Below, piece after piece: positions 1 to 11,075 of a stretch of DNA of 64,000 nucleotides. A program made the translations under genes and the position numbers. Source of the DNA: Platycnemis pennipes. Lineage: Eukaryota; Arthropoda; Insecta; Odonata; Platycnemididae. A model generated the notes under the pieces. That model made no database searches. It worked only from the letters and a program-made list of their open reading frames with translations, and was not told the DNA's origin. The stretch spans positions 104,569,027 to 104,633,026 of the forward strand of contig OW121856.1 of assembly GCA_933228895.1 (NCBI GenBank), written 5' to 3'. The stretch's first letter is position 1. Every line of letters begins with the position of its first letter.

Positions 1-270
1 TGGCAGAGTCAGCTGTAGGTATGTCTACCATTGTGACTGAGCGAAGGAGCTTCGCAGTCTCATTCGTGATTGGACGAAGTGGATGACGTACGAGTTCTTT
101 GCACGCCCACTTATCCGAAAGGGTCAAAAACATCAGTTTTTCGCTGCTTATAACTCGAGAACGACTCGTCGGATCGAAGAAGGGAAAAATAAGGGTATTT
201 TTATTTTACAAACTCTATCATATTTGGCAATAAAAAGGATGGTGAACGACTTCGTCAGATTTATTTTAGA
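1..270 (+). repeat. Unknown dispersed repeat X, copy 1
   Basis: The first 270 bases match, in reverse complement, two blocks further in: about 16744-16805 (for bases 1-60) and 16020-16208 (for bases 66-260). Shared landmarks are TGGCAGAGTCAG at the start, GTGATTGGAC at 66-75 and a run around CATCAGTTTTTCG. Here the unit is uninterrupted; the other copy is split by a LINE. The unit continues beyond the left edge of the window. An open frame of 87 codons (83-346) overlaps it but resembles no family I know, so I do not call it a gene. Confidence 0.6.
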
Positions 271-447
271 ATTTCAGATCGACAATAGAACCCTTTACTC
301 ACTGACTAGCATACGTTTTTATTTCTTTGCATTAATACACGCCTAATGTTGGTTCAGCCTATATCAAGCTCTTTTGCGGTGTCTTAAAGAGTATCGTGTG
401 ATTGTAGGTTGCTGTATCCGTGGTGGAAAAACATGCCATGTGTAGTT

Positions 448-511
448 TCACCCCTGACCTCACAGTTTTTCCGTTCCTTGCAGAGTACTACGTAGATGTA
501 GATAAATGTGA
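448..511 (+). repeat. Possible decayed LINE 3' tail
   Basis: A short stretch ends in GTAGATGTAGATAAATG and is preceded by a degenerate CTTGCAG-AGTACT. It resembles the last bases of the LINE-A/B 3' ends found throughout the window. Too short and diverged for a firm call. Confidence 0.3.
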
Positions 512-731
512 AAAATAAGAGGACGAAAGCGTAAGACACAACAAGATACGTAATACTGATTCTGGAATCCTAGACTCATCGATCCGCGATGCACAGACAC
601 CCGTCTAAGAGGTCATCGCACGCTGACCCACTCCCGTCACCACGGAGATGGACCTTTAATCAGCGTATCGATGTCCTCGCATCTTAAATGCCGATCATAT
701 TATCTCCGACTGCACCAGGGACATAGCTTCT

Positions 732-1109
732 ATCTACATCTACATAATACCTCGCAAGCCACCATAAAGATGTGTGGAAGGGGGTGAATTCTCACCAAAC
801 TACATATCATGCATAAAAAAGGATTAGTATTTATATACTGTTCTAAACCTCACTATGTAAAAAAAGATAAAAATTGCAAAGCAAACATGCAAAAACATGC
901 TGCTAGTTGGGACAGCTTCAAGTCCTTATAGCAACATGCACTTACCAATGTTATCCATTACTGCAATCGTATTGGATATATTTACCGTTACTCATATCCC
1001 TATTTGTACGAGGAAAAAAGGACATTCAGAATATGTCAGTTTGGCAATCAATTTCTCTAATTTTGTGATTAAGGTCCAGTCTACCATAGCAAGTTGGGGT
1101 TCGCAAAAA
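732..1109 (-). mobile_element. LINE-A 3' end (UTR and tail)
   Basis: This is the reverse complement of the LINE-A 3' terminus. The tail reads as CTACATCTACATAATAC on the + strand, followed by the CTCGCAAGCCACC stem-loop block, an AT-rich 3' UTR, and the end of the ORF near GGGTTCGCAAAA. The + strand open frame here (897-1115) recurs at every LINE-A copy and is antisense to the LINE, so it is not a gene. The body continues abruptly at 1110 into an RT segment that should lie several hundred bases upstream, implying an internal deletion. Confidence 0.8.
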
Positions 1110-1437
1110 ATCTAATTCCTTGCTAAGCAATTTCCTGTCTCATTCCTTTGATACACTATACACTACAGCATCGTCTGCAAAAAGTCTAAGGTTACTACTA
1201 ACTACGGTACCCAAATCGTTCATGTATAAAAGACATAAAAGCGGACCTACTACGCTACCCTGGGGAACTCCCGATGTGACTTTGATTGTTTCCGACATGT
1301 TACCATCTATGACATCCCTCTGCTCTCGCCCACTTAGGAATTATTTTACCCAACATACGTCTTTATTTATACCAAAACCCTCTAAATTCAAAATTAATTT
1401 ATCATAGTCCAGCTTGAGTACAGCTGGAAACAAATAT
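1110..1437 (-). pseudogene. LINE reverse transcriptase fragment (motifs B to C)
   Basis: Read on the minus strand this encodes the block TSGVPQGSVVGPLL, then a YMNDL-like stretch and FADDA, the catalytic motif C of non-LTR reverse transcriptases (F-A-D-D variant). An upstream GREQRDV-like segment matches the region before motif B, with a stop just before it. Only about 105 codons remain, with no start and no endonuclease. It lies directly against the LINE-A 3' end, with the thumb and C-terminal region missing, so it is an internally deleted dead copy. Confidence 0.8.
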
Positions 1438-2556
1438 TAGTTTACAACTCAGCCTTAGCTAATCAATTTGCATCAATTGTCAAGTGAGGTGCATTGGTAT
1501 TCTTGAACCAGTGACTGATTTAGAAAATGTATGAAATTATTTAACACACTTTTAGATATTTCTCTTTATCAACATGTCTGCTGTTTTCTTTTGTACTGAT
1601 TGTCTCTCACTATAAATAACCTTTGGTTAGCTTCATCGGTGTTTTTAAGCAAATTCTCTGTTCTGCTTTGTCGAAGAATTTTGAATTTTAACTGTAGATC
1701 GTGCAAATTGACCACAAGAGACAGTAATAATAAAAAAAACAATCCTAGTTCCTCCGTCACCATTATCTCCCTCTGATGAATGCCAACCTCTACTGCGATC
1801 AGTTGTCAAGTGGTGTTTCACCAATGCTCAGGTCGACATCCACTTCAAGCAACTTATACTGAAAGGCACGTAGTGAATCCCAACCAGAGGGACCCTTCAT
1901 TTGATGCCACCAAGAACTTGCAATCACATACCATACAATATCCTTTCTTTGTTTAGATACTGTTTTACATTTTCCACAGTGTTGGTGCACAAAAACAACA
2001 TTATACAAGGAAGGTTTTCAGTTTGAATTGGCTTGCAGGATTGAGAGCTTTCAAGTAAACAACCGAATAGATCACACATGCTCTTTACCCTTCTGCTGAT
2101 TCATTTGACCTTTATGGCATATATTTAAACTTTTCATCATATATGGAGTAAAAAGAAATATCTCTTACCATAGAGTACCATACCATAGGAATACCTTAGG
2201 AATAAAATCGAAGTACGAAAGACAAAGCTCTTGAGTGTTTTCTTTTTAACTCAAAGACAACTGGATCATATAAGAATTTAAGAATGATGTAATCAATATC
2301 TGATTCCACGGTCTGATAGTGAAAATTTCCATCCCTGGTCTCCTATTTGCTTTCTGAACATAACAATATGATCAACGTTATCCTACAACTCTGCTTACAA
2401 TCACTTCAAGAGCATATTATGGGTATGTATATTATCCAACTCCGAACTAATTTCATATTGTTGCAGAGAATTTCTGACGATCATGGAATAAATGACATTG
2501 AAGGAACATATGTTATTGTAGTTATCAGGTCAATTATTTATAAAGCGGGATGACCT
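1438..2556. other. No recognised feature
   Basis: AT-rich sequence. The short open frames (1569-1763 and 1799-2008 minus, 2347-2553 plus) show no domain, no codon bias and no splice context that I can support. Confidence 0.5.
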
Positions 2557-3198
2557 TTGAATTCCTTCTTCCAAACCGTTTTTAACCCACCTTCCGGAGA
2601 TTCAACTGTCGTGTTACCTGACCTCTTTCAGCGGCTGATGCAACCAATTGAAATTTCCTGTCATGGTATTGAAAAGTTGCATAAAGATATAAGATCCAAC
2701 AAAACTCCTGACCCTGATCAAATTCCCTCCCGCATATATAGAGAGTTAGCTTCCGAAATTTCTCCCTACCTTGAAATAGTATTTAATAATTCCCTGACCG
2801 AACACGTCGTACCCATGGATTGGAAAGCACCCGATGTAACACCCATTTTTAAAAGTGGTGATAGGGAGCAGTCTTCTTATTACCGACCTATATCCCTCAC
2901 ATCCATTTCACGCAAAGTTCTGGAACATATAATAGTCAGTTCAGTCATGGGGCACTTAGATAGCCAGAATTTACTGTCCATTGTTCAGCATGGTTTCCGG
3001 AAGAGTAGATCATGTGAAACTGTACTTGCTCTCTTTTCCCACGATATTTTAGTTTCTAGCGAAAATAATATTCCAGTGGATGCTATATTTCTCGATTTCA
3101 AGAAAGCATTTGACAAGGTGTCTCAACTAATTTCTAAATTCAAATCTTATGGGCTAGACGGTAATATTGTATCATGGATAAATGATTTCCTAGGGTAA
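2557..3198 (+). pseudogene. Non-LTR retrotransposon reverse transcriptase, N-terminal half
   Basis: An open frame of 213 codons encodes the fingers/palm part of a CR1/Jockey-group reverse transcriptase. Early blocks include a KTPDPDQIPSRI segment (usual K-A-P-G-P-D-x-I-P), then WKAPDVTPIFKSGD, YYRPISLTS, QHGFRKSRSCET and motif A as FLDFKKAFDKV, whose first Asp would be a metal ligand. It stops at SWINDFLG, just before where motif B and the YxDD-like motif C should come, so it cannot be active. The endonuclease is also absent upstream. The frame is intact over this length, suggesting a fairly young insertion truncated at both ends. The Met start is only the first ATG of the fragment. Confidence 0.88.
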
Positions 3199-3844
3199 AT
3201 TGCGCCCTTTAGTGTAGGTGATTACTTACTGTGTAGGTGAAGGAAATTTTCGGGAAACGGAGGAAGATTATAGAGACACCCGGCGTCGGCGAAGTAGCCG
3301 AAAGGTGCCAAGGGCACCACGATTGAATGCCCCATCCTTACAGCTGTAACGTTTGATATGAATTGTGTTGTGGATGCTGGGTTGCTGGGGAGTTGGAGTT
3401 GTTGATGGAGGAAAGGAGGGGATTGTTGGGGGAATAGGATTTGGGGAAGGATGCTGGATGCATCAAGAAACATTGGATTGGAACGAATTAAGAGTTTTGA
3501 AACGAAAATAAACGTCTGACGTCACACAGCACTCACGTAGCCGCCGGTATACGTTAAAAACATTTTGCGAACTCCGACTAACTACGGAAGACTGGACCGC
3601 ATGCGTAAAATAGGGAAATCGATTGCTTAACAGACACATTCAAAATCCCTATCCCTTGCATAAGGGTTTGGACAGTTTCGAATATATTTCATAATGTAAC
3701 GCAAGTGTATCAATAGATATCCTACGTAATTGCATGTCGGTACAAAGAATTGCAGCTCACCCAACTAACAGCGCATTTATGCATTCTTGCTCAGCTGTTT
3801 AAATCTTTTGTATTATAGTTCGACCAAAATACAGCTACTACTCT
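3199..3844. other. No recognised feature
   Basis: Sequence following the truncated reverse transcriptase. The minus open frame at 3222-3473 is Pro/Leu/Gln-rich low complexity with no recognisable domain. I see no RNA gene or repeat here. Confidence 0.45.
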
Positions 3845-4200
3845 AAATCTACATCTACGTAATACCCTGCGAGCTACCACGAGGGTGTGTGGCACGGGGT
3901 GAAGATCGCAATACCTACACTATTGACATGCAACAAGGCCGCTACATGCAAATATGCTAGATAATAGGGTCACCTGCAGCTAGAAAGATAGTATCTACAT
4001 AGTAATAAAGTTATTATTGGTTTTTAATTCATGCATTATGCACTACAGACTACTCAAACAATATTTCATTCGCCTACCCCTTTGCTAAGCTGCCTATTGT
4101 GCTCTCATATGGCACGCGGGAAAAATTACATTTTCAATATATCGGTACGACAATCTATCACTCTAATCTTGTTAATCTGGTCAAACCTAAGATTATCCTC
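3845..4200 (-). mobile_element. LINE-B 3' end
   Basis: Reverse complement of the LINE-B terminus: tail, the CACGAGGGTGTGTGGCA stem-loop block, GAAGATC, the UTR, and the last codons including the CRTDR-like segment (seen as ATCGGTACGACAATC). Similarity fades near 4200 before the C-terminal protein block. Confidence 0.75.
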
Positions 4201-4522
4201 TTTAAGAATGATAGGTAGTGCAGGTTTGTTGAAGATTCATCCCCTGGGTGAACCAATTACCTTTTTGGTGGCTTGCATAGTATTATGTATCTATATTGTA
4301 TGCTATGGGAAGTGTCTTTTTCTTTCGGGACTCAAATATGGGCCCTCAAGATGGGGGAGGGGTTCATTGTTTTACCATGTTGATGCATATAGTCCTCATA
4401 CCGAAATCATAGCTCACATTTGCGTCAGACACTCGAGAGGTGCAAGAGACATATTCTCCTGCTTGCAAGGGAATGGGAAATCGGGGTTTGCATTGTTGTT
4501 CTCCATTCCAGTCCCTGATCTT

Positions 4523-5371
4523 CATCTACATCTACATCTACATAATGCCCTGCAAGCCACCATAAAGGTGTGTGGCAGGGGGTGAACTCTCACCAAACAT
4601 GCACTACATATCATGCATAAAAAAAGGATTAGTACTTGTATAGGTACTGTTCAAAACTACGCTATTTAAAAAAAGATAAAAATAGCAAAACATACATGCA
4701 AAAACATGCCGTTAGTTGGGTTAGCTATAAGTCCTTATACCAACATGCAGCTACCAATGTTATACATTGCTACACTCGTACTGGATATATTTACCGTTAT
4801 TCATATCTCTAATAGTACGAGGAAAAAAAGACATTTTGAATCTGTCAGTTCGGCAATCAATTTCTCTAATTTTGTTATTATGGTCCAGTCTACCATAGTA
4901 AGTTGGGATCCGCAAAATATTTTTAACATCATCACTGAAAATATGGTCTTGGAATTTGTTTAAGAGATTAAGTCTTAATTTCAACCTGCGATCTGACAAT
5001 GATTCCCAATTTAATTCATTTTTTAGACTGGTTACGCTAATAAGGTTATCATACCGTCCCTTTACAAATCTTGCCGATCTTCGCTGCACATGTTCAAGTT
5101 CGTTATTTAGACCGATTTCGTAGGGATCCCATAATCTAGCAGCATATTCCAAATGAGGTCTTACAAGTGAAAAGTAGCCGATTTCTCGTACATGATCGTC
5201 ACTTTTACCCAGTACTCTTTTGACGAATCCCAGTTTACGATTCGCTTGACCCATTATTTCTCGAATGTGTTTACCCCAGGAAAGATCATGTGTCAGTCTT
5301 GAATCTGAGATCTTGGCCGATTCAACTCCAATTCTGACTTGCATCAGCAGACCCAACTCGAGGTGTGTCAC
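4523..5371 (-). pseudogene. LINE-A C-terminal ORF and 3' UTR
   Basis: The best-preserved LINE-A copy. The minus frame 4760-5371 (203 codons) carries the C-terminal region of a CR1/Jockey-group polyprotein: DLSWGKHIREI, a KRVLGK stretch, [33 protein letters not shown], then [23 protein letters not shown] and FPRTIRD near the stop. The 3' UTR follows down to the stem-loop and a CTACATCTACATCTACAT tail (TGTAGA repeats on the sense strand). Reverse transcriptase and endonuclease are absent, so this is a 5'-truncated copy. The first 20-25 codons of the frame fit the family poorly and may be flanking DNA. Confidence 0.85.
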
Positions 5372-5710
5372 CCGAAGACCGGCTCATTCTCAAACGCTAT
5401 TGGCTTTCCCTGAGAGATTTCAGAATCGGCAATCATAACCGTAGAAAATTATCGGCAGTAAAAGTTCCCCGTCGGGCTCCGTCGTTGAATTTCAAAACTT
5501 CAGGGAGAGGTGTGTGATTTTTTTTATCGCAGGAGGCAAACCGTACATTTATGCGATTTACCGAGGAAATGATAGTTGGAGGAACGCCTACCGTTAACCA
5601 GCATGTTGGTAACAGTGCATTCCTTCCTTCCCATGGCACGGATACAGCCGGATCGTATCTACAAAACGGATTCGTAAGATGGATTGATTTTTGCGCTGCG
5701 GGAAATCATA

Positions 5711-6304
5711 CTCATCTGCATCTATATATACCCTGCAAGCCACCATAAGGTGTGTGGCAGGGGGTGAATTCTCACCAAACATGTACTACATATCATGCAT
5801 AAAATAGGATTAATATTAAAATATCAGTCTAAACTTCACCATTTAAAAAGATAAAAATAGCAACGTAAACATGCAAAAACATATAAGTTCTAGTGCTTTC
5901 CCGGCGAATAGTATGGAGAAATATTTCTTGGGCTTGACACCGGTTAATAGGCTCCATTACTGCCCAAAGTAATGGAGTAAGTAGGCAGTAATGGAGCCTA
6001 TTAACCGGTGTCAAGCCCGAGAAACATTTCTGCATGCAAAAACATGCTGTTAGTTGGGTTGCCTTCAAGTCCTTATACCAACATGCAACTGCCAATGTTA
6101 TCCATTGCTACACTCGTACTGGATACATTTACCGTTATTCATATCCCTAATAGTACTACGAGGAAAACAGGACATTTTGAAACTGACAGTTCGGCAATCA
6201 ATTTCTCTAATTTTGTGATTATGGTCCAGTCTACCATAGTAAGTTGGGGTCCGCAAAATATTTTTAACATCATCACTGAAAATATGGTCTTGGAATTTGT
6301 TTAA
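5711..6304 (-). mobile_element. LINE-A 3' end, interrupted by a hairpin insertion
   Basis: Tail and stem-loop at 5711-5770, UTR to 5882, then a 150-base foreign insert, and LINE-A again from 6033 to about 6304. The junction base run CATGCAAAAACAT is present on both sides of the insert but once in intact LINE-A copies, proving a target duplication. The + frame 6008-6304 is the recurrent antisense artefact. Confidence 0.85.
5883..6032. mobile_element. Palindromic insertion with 13-base target duplication
   Basis: The insert is flanked by CATGCAAAAACAT at 5870-5882 and 6033-6045. It has a 34-base non-paired left extension (5883-5916), a 48-base left arm (5917-5964), a 19-base spacer and a 48-base right arm (5984-6031) complementary apart from about two positions. 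There is no ORF. The layout matches the insertions at 33208-33408 and 44268-44632. A single-arm relative sits at 9543-9590. The structure recalls Penelope-like element terminal repeats, or a fold-back element; sequence alone does not decide. Confidence 0.75.
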
Positions 6305-6407
6305 TATCTTGGAATTTCTTGAAGACTCGTCGTACAGAAAAGGGTCAATAGTTTCAAAGAAAATTAATTCTCATACTAGGCTCGCAATAAGTCGCACAAT
6401 ACACCTT

Positions 6408-6457
6408 TACACACCTTTATGGTGGCTTGCAGGGTATTATGTAAATGTAGATGTAGA
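6408..6457 (+). mobile_element. Very short LINE-A tail insertion
   Basis: Only the ACACCTTTATGGTGG stem-loop half, GCTTGCAGGGTATTATG and the GTAGATGTAGA tail are present: about 50 bases, a severely 5'-truncated insertion. Confidence 0.7.
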
Positions 6458-6704
6458 AAGAAAGTTGCTCTTGGTAGGGCCCCCTTGCCAGACATGTCGA
6501 AGGATTGGAGCCAAATTGAAAACAAATTCACTTCCCGTCCTTGTAGCGTCCGTTTCTTGAAGATCTGGCTTCAAAGCGGAATATCAACCCAATATTAGAA
6601 GCCTTTCAAGTGAAAACGTTACTCTGTAAATACTATTAGGAATGGGAACGAGCAACTATGAGAAAAATAACAACCAAGGGTACTGGAAGTATAAAATAAC
6701 GGTA

Positions 6705-7292
6705 GAGCCAAGAGAATGTTTGGTTTTATTAAAAGGGTACTCGAGAAGTGTGACGAGAAGACAAAATAGTTTCGCTGAACGCAAGAGAGCGCTGTTACTT
6801 TTCAATAGTTAGGCCCCACAAAGAATATACAGCCAGTGTATGAGATCCGAATGAATTAGGTTCGTTCAGAGAGGTAGACAGTGTGCAGCGTAGAGCAACT
6901 ATGTTTCTTGCAAGGTTTTACGATAGATTTGGGAGTTTATCAGAATTTCTTCAAGAATCAGGTTGGGAATCGTTTTCAGATTGTAGGTTAAAGTAAACAT
7001 TGAATCTATTGCAGAAATGTAAAACGGATAGCTTTACTGGAATTGTTAGATATATATTCAAAACTCCAGCGTATTATGCTAGGTTCTACGAGATAAATAT
7101 TCTAGAGTATTATGTAGTGCATGATGCATGTCTTACCCCTTAAATACTGTAGACACTAACAATGAAGTTGCATGAGACAATATAGTTGCTAGTTTGCATT
7201 TTAGTAGTGCATGCCAGGTGATCTTCACCCCCTGCCACACACCCTCGCGGTGGCTTGCAGGGTATCGTATAGATGTAGATGTAGATAAATAA
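6705..7292 (+). pseudogene. Decayed LINE-B C-terminus and 3' end
   Basis: Translation in pieces shows FIKRVLEKCDEKT, SVW-like DPNELG, VDSVQRRA and GWESFSD before stops and frameshifts break the frame. The UTR with GTAGTGCATGATGCATG follows, then the stem-loop CACCCTCGCGGTGG and a GTAGATGTAGATGTAGATA tail. Clearly an old dead copy. Confidence 0.8.
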
Positions 7293-7348
7293 TACTAGAG
7301 AGATAGATTGTCATACCGACACATTTAAAATCTCATTAATCCCCCGTA

Positions 7349-7757
7349 CTACATCTACATAATACCCTGCAAGCCACCATAAAGGTGTGTGGCAGGGGGT
7401 GAAATCCCACCAAACATGCACTACATATCATGCATAAAAAATTGTAATTAAAAATTAAAATAGCAAAGCATACATGCAAAAATATGCTGTCAGTTGGGTT
7501 AGCTTTAAGTCCTTATACCAACATGCAGCTACCAATGTTATCCATTGCTACTCTCGTACTGGATACATTTACCGTTATTCATATCCCTAATAGTACGAGG
7601 AAAAAAGGACATTTTGAATCTGTCAGTTCGGCAATCAATTTCTCTAATTTTGTGATTATGGTCCAGTCTACCATAGTAAGTTGGGGTCCGCAAAATATTT
7701 TTAACATCATCACTGAAAATATGGTCTTGGAATTTATTAAAGAGTTAAGTCTAAATA
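7349..7757 (-). mobile_element. LINE-A 3' end
   Basis: Tail, stem-loop, a UTR with a small internal deletion (the GGATTAGTA segment is missing, as in the copy at 9169), and the last codons of the ORF. The antisense frame 7484-7771 is not a gene. Confidence 0.85.
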
Positions 7758-7759
7758 AA

Positions 7760-8023
7760 GAGATACTATAAGAGAACACAATAGGCAGCATAGCAAAAAG
7801 ATAGGTAGGTGGAGTATGGTTGAGTAGTCTGTAGTGCATGATGCATGTATTAGCATCCCTTTATTACTATGTTGATACTAATATGTCACTGCATGTGACC
7901 CATTTATCTAGCATATATCCATTAAATATCCTAGTTTAATGTCAATAGTACACGTTAGGTGATCTTCACCCCTCTGCCACACGTCCTCGCGGTGGTGTGC
8001 AGGGTATTGCGTAGATGTAGATG
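7760..8023 (+). mobile_element. LINE-B 3' end
   Basis: Begins at the final codons (ACTATAAGAGAACAC), runs through the AGGCAGCATAGC region, GTAGTGCATGATGCATG, the UTR and the stem-loop, and ends in GTAGATGTAGATGA. It lies head-to-head with the LINE-A fragment at 7349-7757. Confidence 0.8.
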
Positions 8024-8173
8024 ATAATGCTGAATGACTAGGAGCACCTACATAATACTTTCTTTCCCAGTATGTTTCTGATTCTTTTGTAGGTTTCAGT
8101 AAGTTAAGCATTTCGGAAATCCTGATTATTTTCTTTATTACTACATTTCCATACAGAAACAACTGAGGAGAAT

Positions 8174-8515
8174 CCTTGTCATAAAATGCCCTAATATTTT
8201 ATAGTAAGGTGATTCCAAGTATTCCTGTAATTTTCCAAGAAGTCGGCAAATTTTCGAATCTTGGATTAATATCGATATCAACGATAAAGACATTAAAATA
8301 GCATACTGTTTTAAAGTTGAAAATATAATACATATTCACAGGATGCATATTGTCGCGCGTACAATTCAAGAATATAATTGACGAGACGCGTTTCTTATGG
8401 AGCGAATATTGAGTATTTATAAGTGATACGTCTCGGTCTTGTCAAAGGAATCTCCGCACGAGGGATCACATTAACGTCTCCACAGAGGCTGAAGCAATTC
8501 TAGATTCTTGTTGCA
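8174..8515 (+). repeat. Direct duplication, copy 1 (~340 bases)
   Basis: Strongly similar along its length to 9600-9952 in the same orientation. Shared blocks include AGTCGGCAAATTTTCGAAT versus AGTTGGCAAATTTTCGAAT, TCACAGGATGCAT, GTCGCGCGTACAATTCAAG and AGATTCTTGTTGCA at the end. No ORF. Either a local segmental duplication or two copies of an unnamed dispersed element. Confidence 0.8.
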
Positions 8516-9060
8516 TAAATTTCCTCTCGGTTCTGCCTTTCTCTCCAACTCGTAACATTCGTAACCCCTACCCGATCCGACCACGCGCCCACTTAATTCA
8601 CTTGTTTTATCTCCCCCCACTCCTCCCCCCTTTCACTTTCCCTCCTCTCCCCACCCCCACACCACCCCGCCTGGCTCTCCGTTCTCTTTTTTTCACTCAA
8701 AATGCGCCTACTCGCTCTCATTTCAGCGTGCACTCTAAAAAATAAAAAAATGAGTACCCAGTGTACCACTTCCCTGGATAACGCGGAACGTTAGGTGGGT
8801 CAGACTCCACGCTGAGCCCTTTTGTGTTCCTCTCCCGTGCGCCAACGTTATCTCAACGTTGCCTCGACCGCTTCCTCCCACATCCCTCGCCCATCCCTTC
8901 CTCCGATCCCAACCTTTCCGTTCGCTATTCCTCCCTCTCTCTCTCTTCCACCGCCCCGATTGCGAATTCACAGCCCCGGAATTCTTGCGCGGCCTTCTCG
9001 GATTCTTTATTTACCGACGCAGAGGGGATCAAGACCTCGTGTGGATCAGTGATTCTCTCG
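8516..9060. other. Pyrimidine-rich tract, no gene
   Basis: Long C/T-rich stretches on the + strand, densest at 8610-8690 and 8870-8990. Three overlapping + frames (8822-9126) are Pro/Ser-rich low-complexity products of this composition, not genes. Confidence 0.6.
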
Positions 9061-9168
9061 CTACATGTTCACACAACAATAGCATTTATTTTATTATGTA
9101 AAGCAGCGTTTACAGGTAGCAGTTGACTGCTACGACAGTCGCGAGATGCGCGATGTATCTATATCGCC

Positions 9169-9500
9169 ACATCTACATTTACATAATACCCTGCAAGCCA
9201 CCATATAGGTGTGTGGCAGGAGGGGAACTCTCACCAAACCTGCACTACATATCATGCATAAAATTTTTAATTAAAAATTAAAATAGCAAAGCATACATGC
9301 AAAAACATGCCGTTAGTTGGGTTAGCTTTAAGTCCTTACACCAAAATGCAGCTCCCAATGTTATCCATTGCTACACTCGTACTGGATATATTTACCGTTA
9401 TTCATATCCCCAATAGTACGAGGAAAAAAGGACATTTTGAATCTGTCAGTTCGGCAATCAATTTCTCTTATTTTGTGATCATGGTCTAGTCTACCAGAGT
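9169..9500 (-). mobile_element. LINE-A 3' end
   Basis: Tail, stem-loop, shortened UTR (same internal deletion as the 7349 copy, so the two may share a source copy) and the final ORF codons, ending near the GGTCTAGTCTACCA block. Confidence 0.8.
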
Positions 9501-9542
9501 AAGTCTTTGCTCTAGCCAGGGCAACTCTAGGGATCACCTACT

Positions 9543-9590
9543 AAGGCAGTAAAGGAACCGGTGGCAAGCCCGAGAAACATTCCTTCATAC
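9543..9590 (+). repeat. Single arm of the 5883-6032 hairpin family
   Basis: The run AAGGCAGTAAAGGAACCGG to GCAAGCCCGAGAAACATTCC matches the right arm at 5984-6031 with one internal deletion. No complementary arm is nearby, so this is a half copy. It abuts the second duplicate block at 9600. Confidence 0.55.
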
Positions 9591-9599
9591 TTTGAGAAG

Positions 9600-9952
9600 C
9601 CTTGTCATAATTTGCCCTAATATTTTGTTGTCAGGTGATTTCAAGTATCCCCGTGCTTTGCAAGAAGTTGGCAAATTTTCGAATCGTGGAGTAATATCGA
9701 TGTCAACGATAAAGACTTTGAAAAATAGCATATTGCTTTAAAGTTGATAAATTAATTCATATTCACAGGATGCATGTTGTCGCGCGTACAATTCAAGAAT
9801 ATAATCGACGAGACGTGTTTCTTACGGAGCGAATATAGAGTATTCATAATTCATACGTCTCAGTCTTGTCTAAGGAATCGCACAGGGACCAAGCACGAGG
9901 GATCACATATGCGACTCCACAGAGGCTGAAGCTATTCAAGATTCTTGTTGCA
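9600..9952 (+). repeat. Direct duplication, copy 2 (~350 bases)
   Basis: Partner of 8174-8515 at an offset of about 1430 bases. The copies differ by substitutions and small indels, including an extra CACAGGGACCAAG-like segment here, so the event is not recent. The LINE-A at 9169 lies between them. Confidence 0.8.
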
Positions 9953-11074
9953 CCTAAAAAACTTAGGAAAACTAAACATGTTGTGACACTCGCGATAGTA
10001 AAACATTCCCAAAAACTTGTATGCATATAAATCGCGAAGTGAAACATTTTTATGGTTATGAAAAGCTGGAATTAAAACTCAATGTTTCCCTCTATAATAT
10101 TATTTTTCTGTTCATTCCCAAAGTATAGATAAATTTAATTTGAGGGAATTCGAAGGAGAAGGGGGAGAAGAGAAAAAGAATGTATTTCCCCAAATCTGGT
10201 ATGTGCTCCTTTTATCTCACAAAGGAGCGTCGTATACTCACAACAATGGGAAAGGAGACGAAATTGGGGAAAACGCGCCTTCTCATCTCGGATTCGTTTT
10301 TGTTTGTTTTTGCCTTTTGTTTCACCGAGCAACGCGGAGGTAAATGAAAACCATAAAAGTTATTTATTTCTCCGGGGATTCTTCGCGTGGGAGGATATCA
10401 GGGCTGATAACAGGGACCATTTCCCCTTCCCTTGACTCCCAGGATTCCTAAAAATTGAATTGTATTTCGGACCCCCCGTCTGATATTGAGAAAATTAGAT
10501 TTGTATTTACAAAGCACGTTTGATTAAAAACAAGTTCATCGCCAACCTAATCCATACACTGCTATGCCTTATAGAGAAAAAAATGACTTCTTCGTATGTA
10601 AAAGCTTTTAATTAGCTTTCATTCCGCTTCTGTAACTATCCCAATAATCCTCGCTAACTCTCCCAATACCCCACGTGTGTATGTTTTTTTTACCCTTACT
10701 CCTAAATAAAAGAAAATACTGTATCTTACGGTGCATAAAATTTTGAAACATACCTAAGGAAAGCTACCGGTGGGATAATTAACAAGAATATATCACGTGT
10801 TTGACTTATTTTACATGCCTGCACAAGACATGCAGCTTCAGAGATGAAATATGCAAATTTTCTTCGTACGTGGAATTTTAAATGCAAATACGATTTTAAA
10901 AATAATTGTGATTTTAAATTTAAATACAAGAGGTTTTCCCTTGAAAATTACGTCTGCGATTGTAAGAGAGATATGAAAGATTAGACTAGGACAACAAAAT
11001 GTAATTGTATTTATTCAGTTGATTCATATAAAAATGGTACTCGTTTTACTAAGCGCACCGTGAGGTTAGTCCAT
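9953..11074. other. No recognised feature
   Basis: Mixed AT-rich sequence with a purine-rich patch near 10140-10270. Short frames on both strands have no recognisable domain. Confidence 0.45.
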
Positions 11075-11075
11075 A

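Noticed and set aside
897..1115. A family of similar + strand ORFs (897, 4706, 6008, 7484, 9307, 18476, 28912, 34737) with a shared [23 protein letters not shown] start
   Set aside because: They recur only because each is antisense to the same LINE-A 3' UTR and ORF end; the sense strand carries the real coding blocks.
3845..4020. Regular CTACATCTACAT units as a possible CRISPR or satellite array
   Set aside because: They are the short (TGTAGA)n tails of individual LINE copies, not arrays with spacers.
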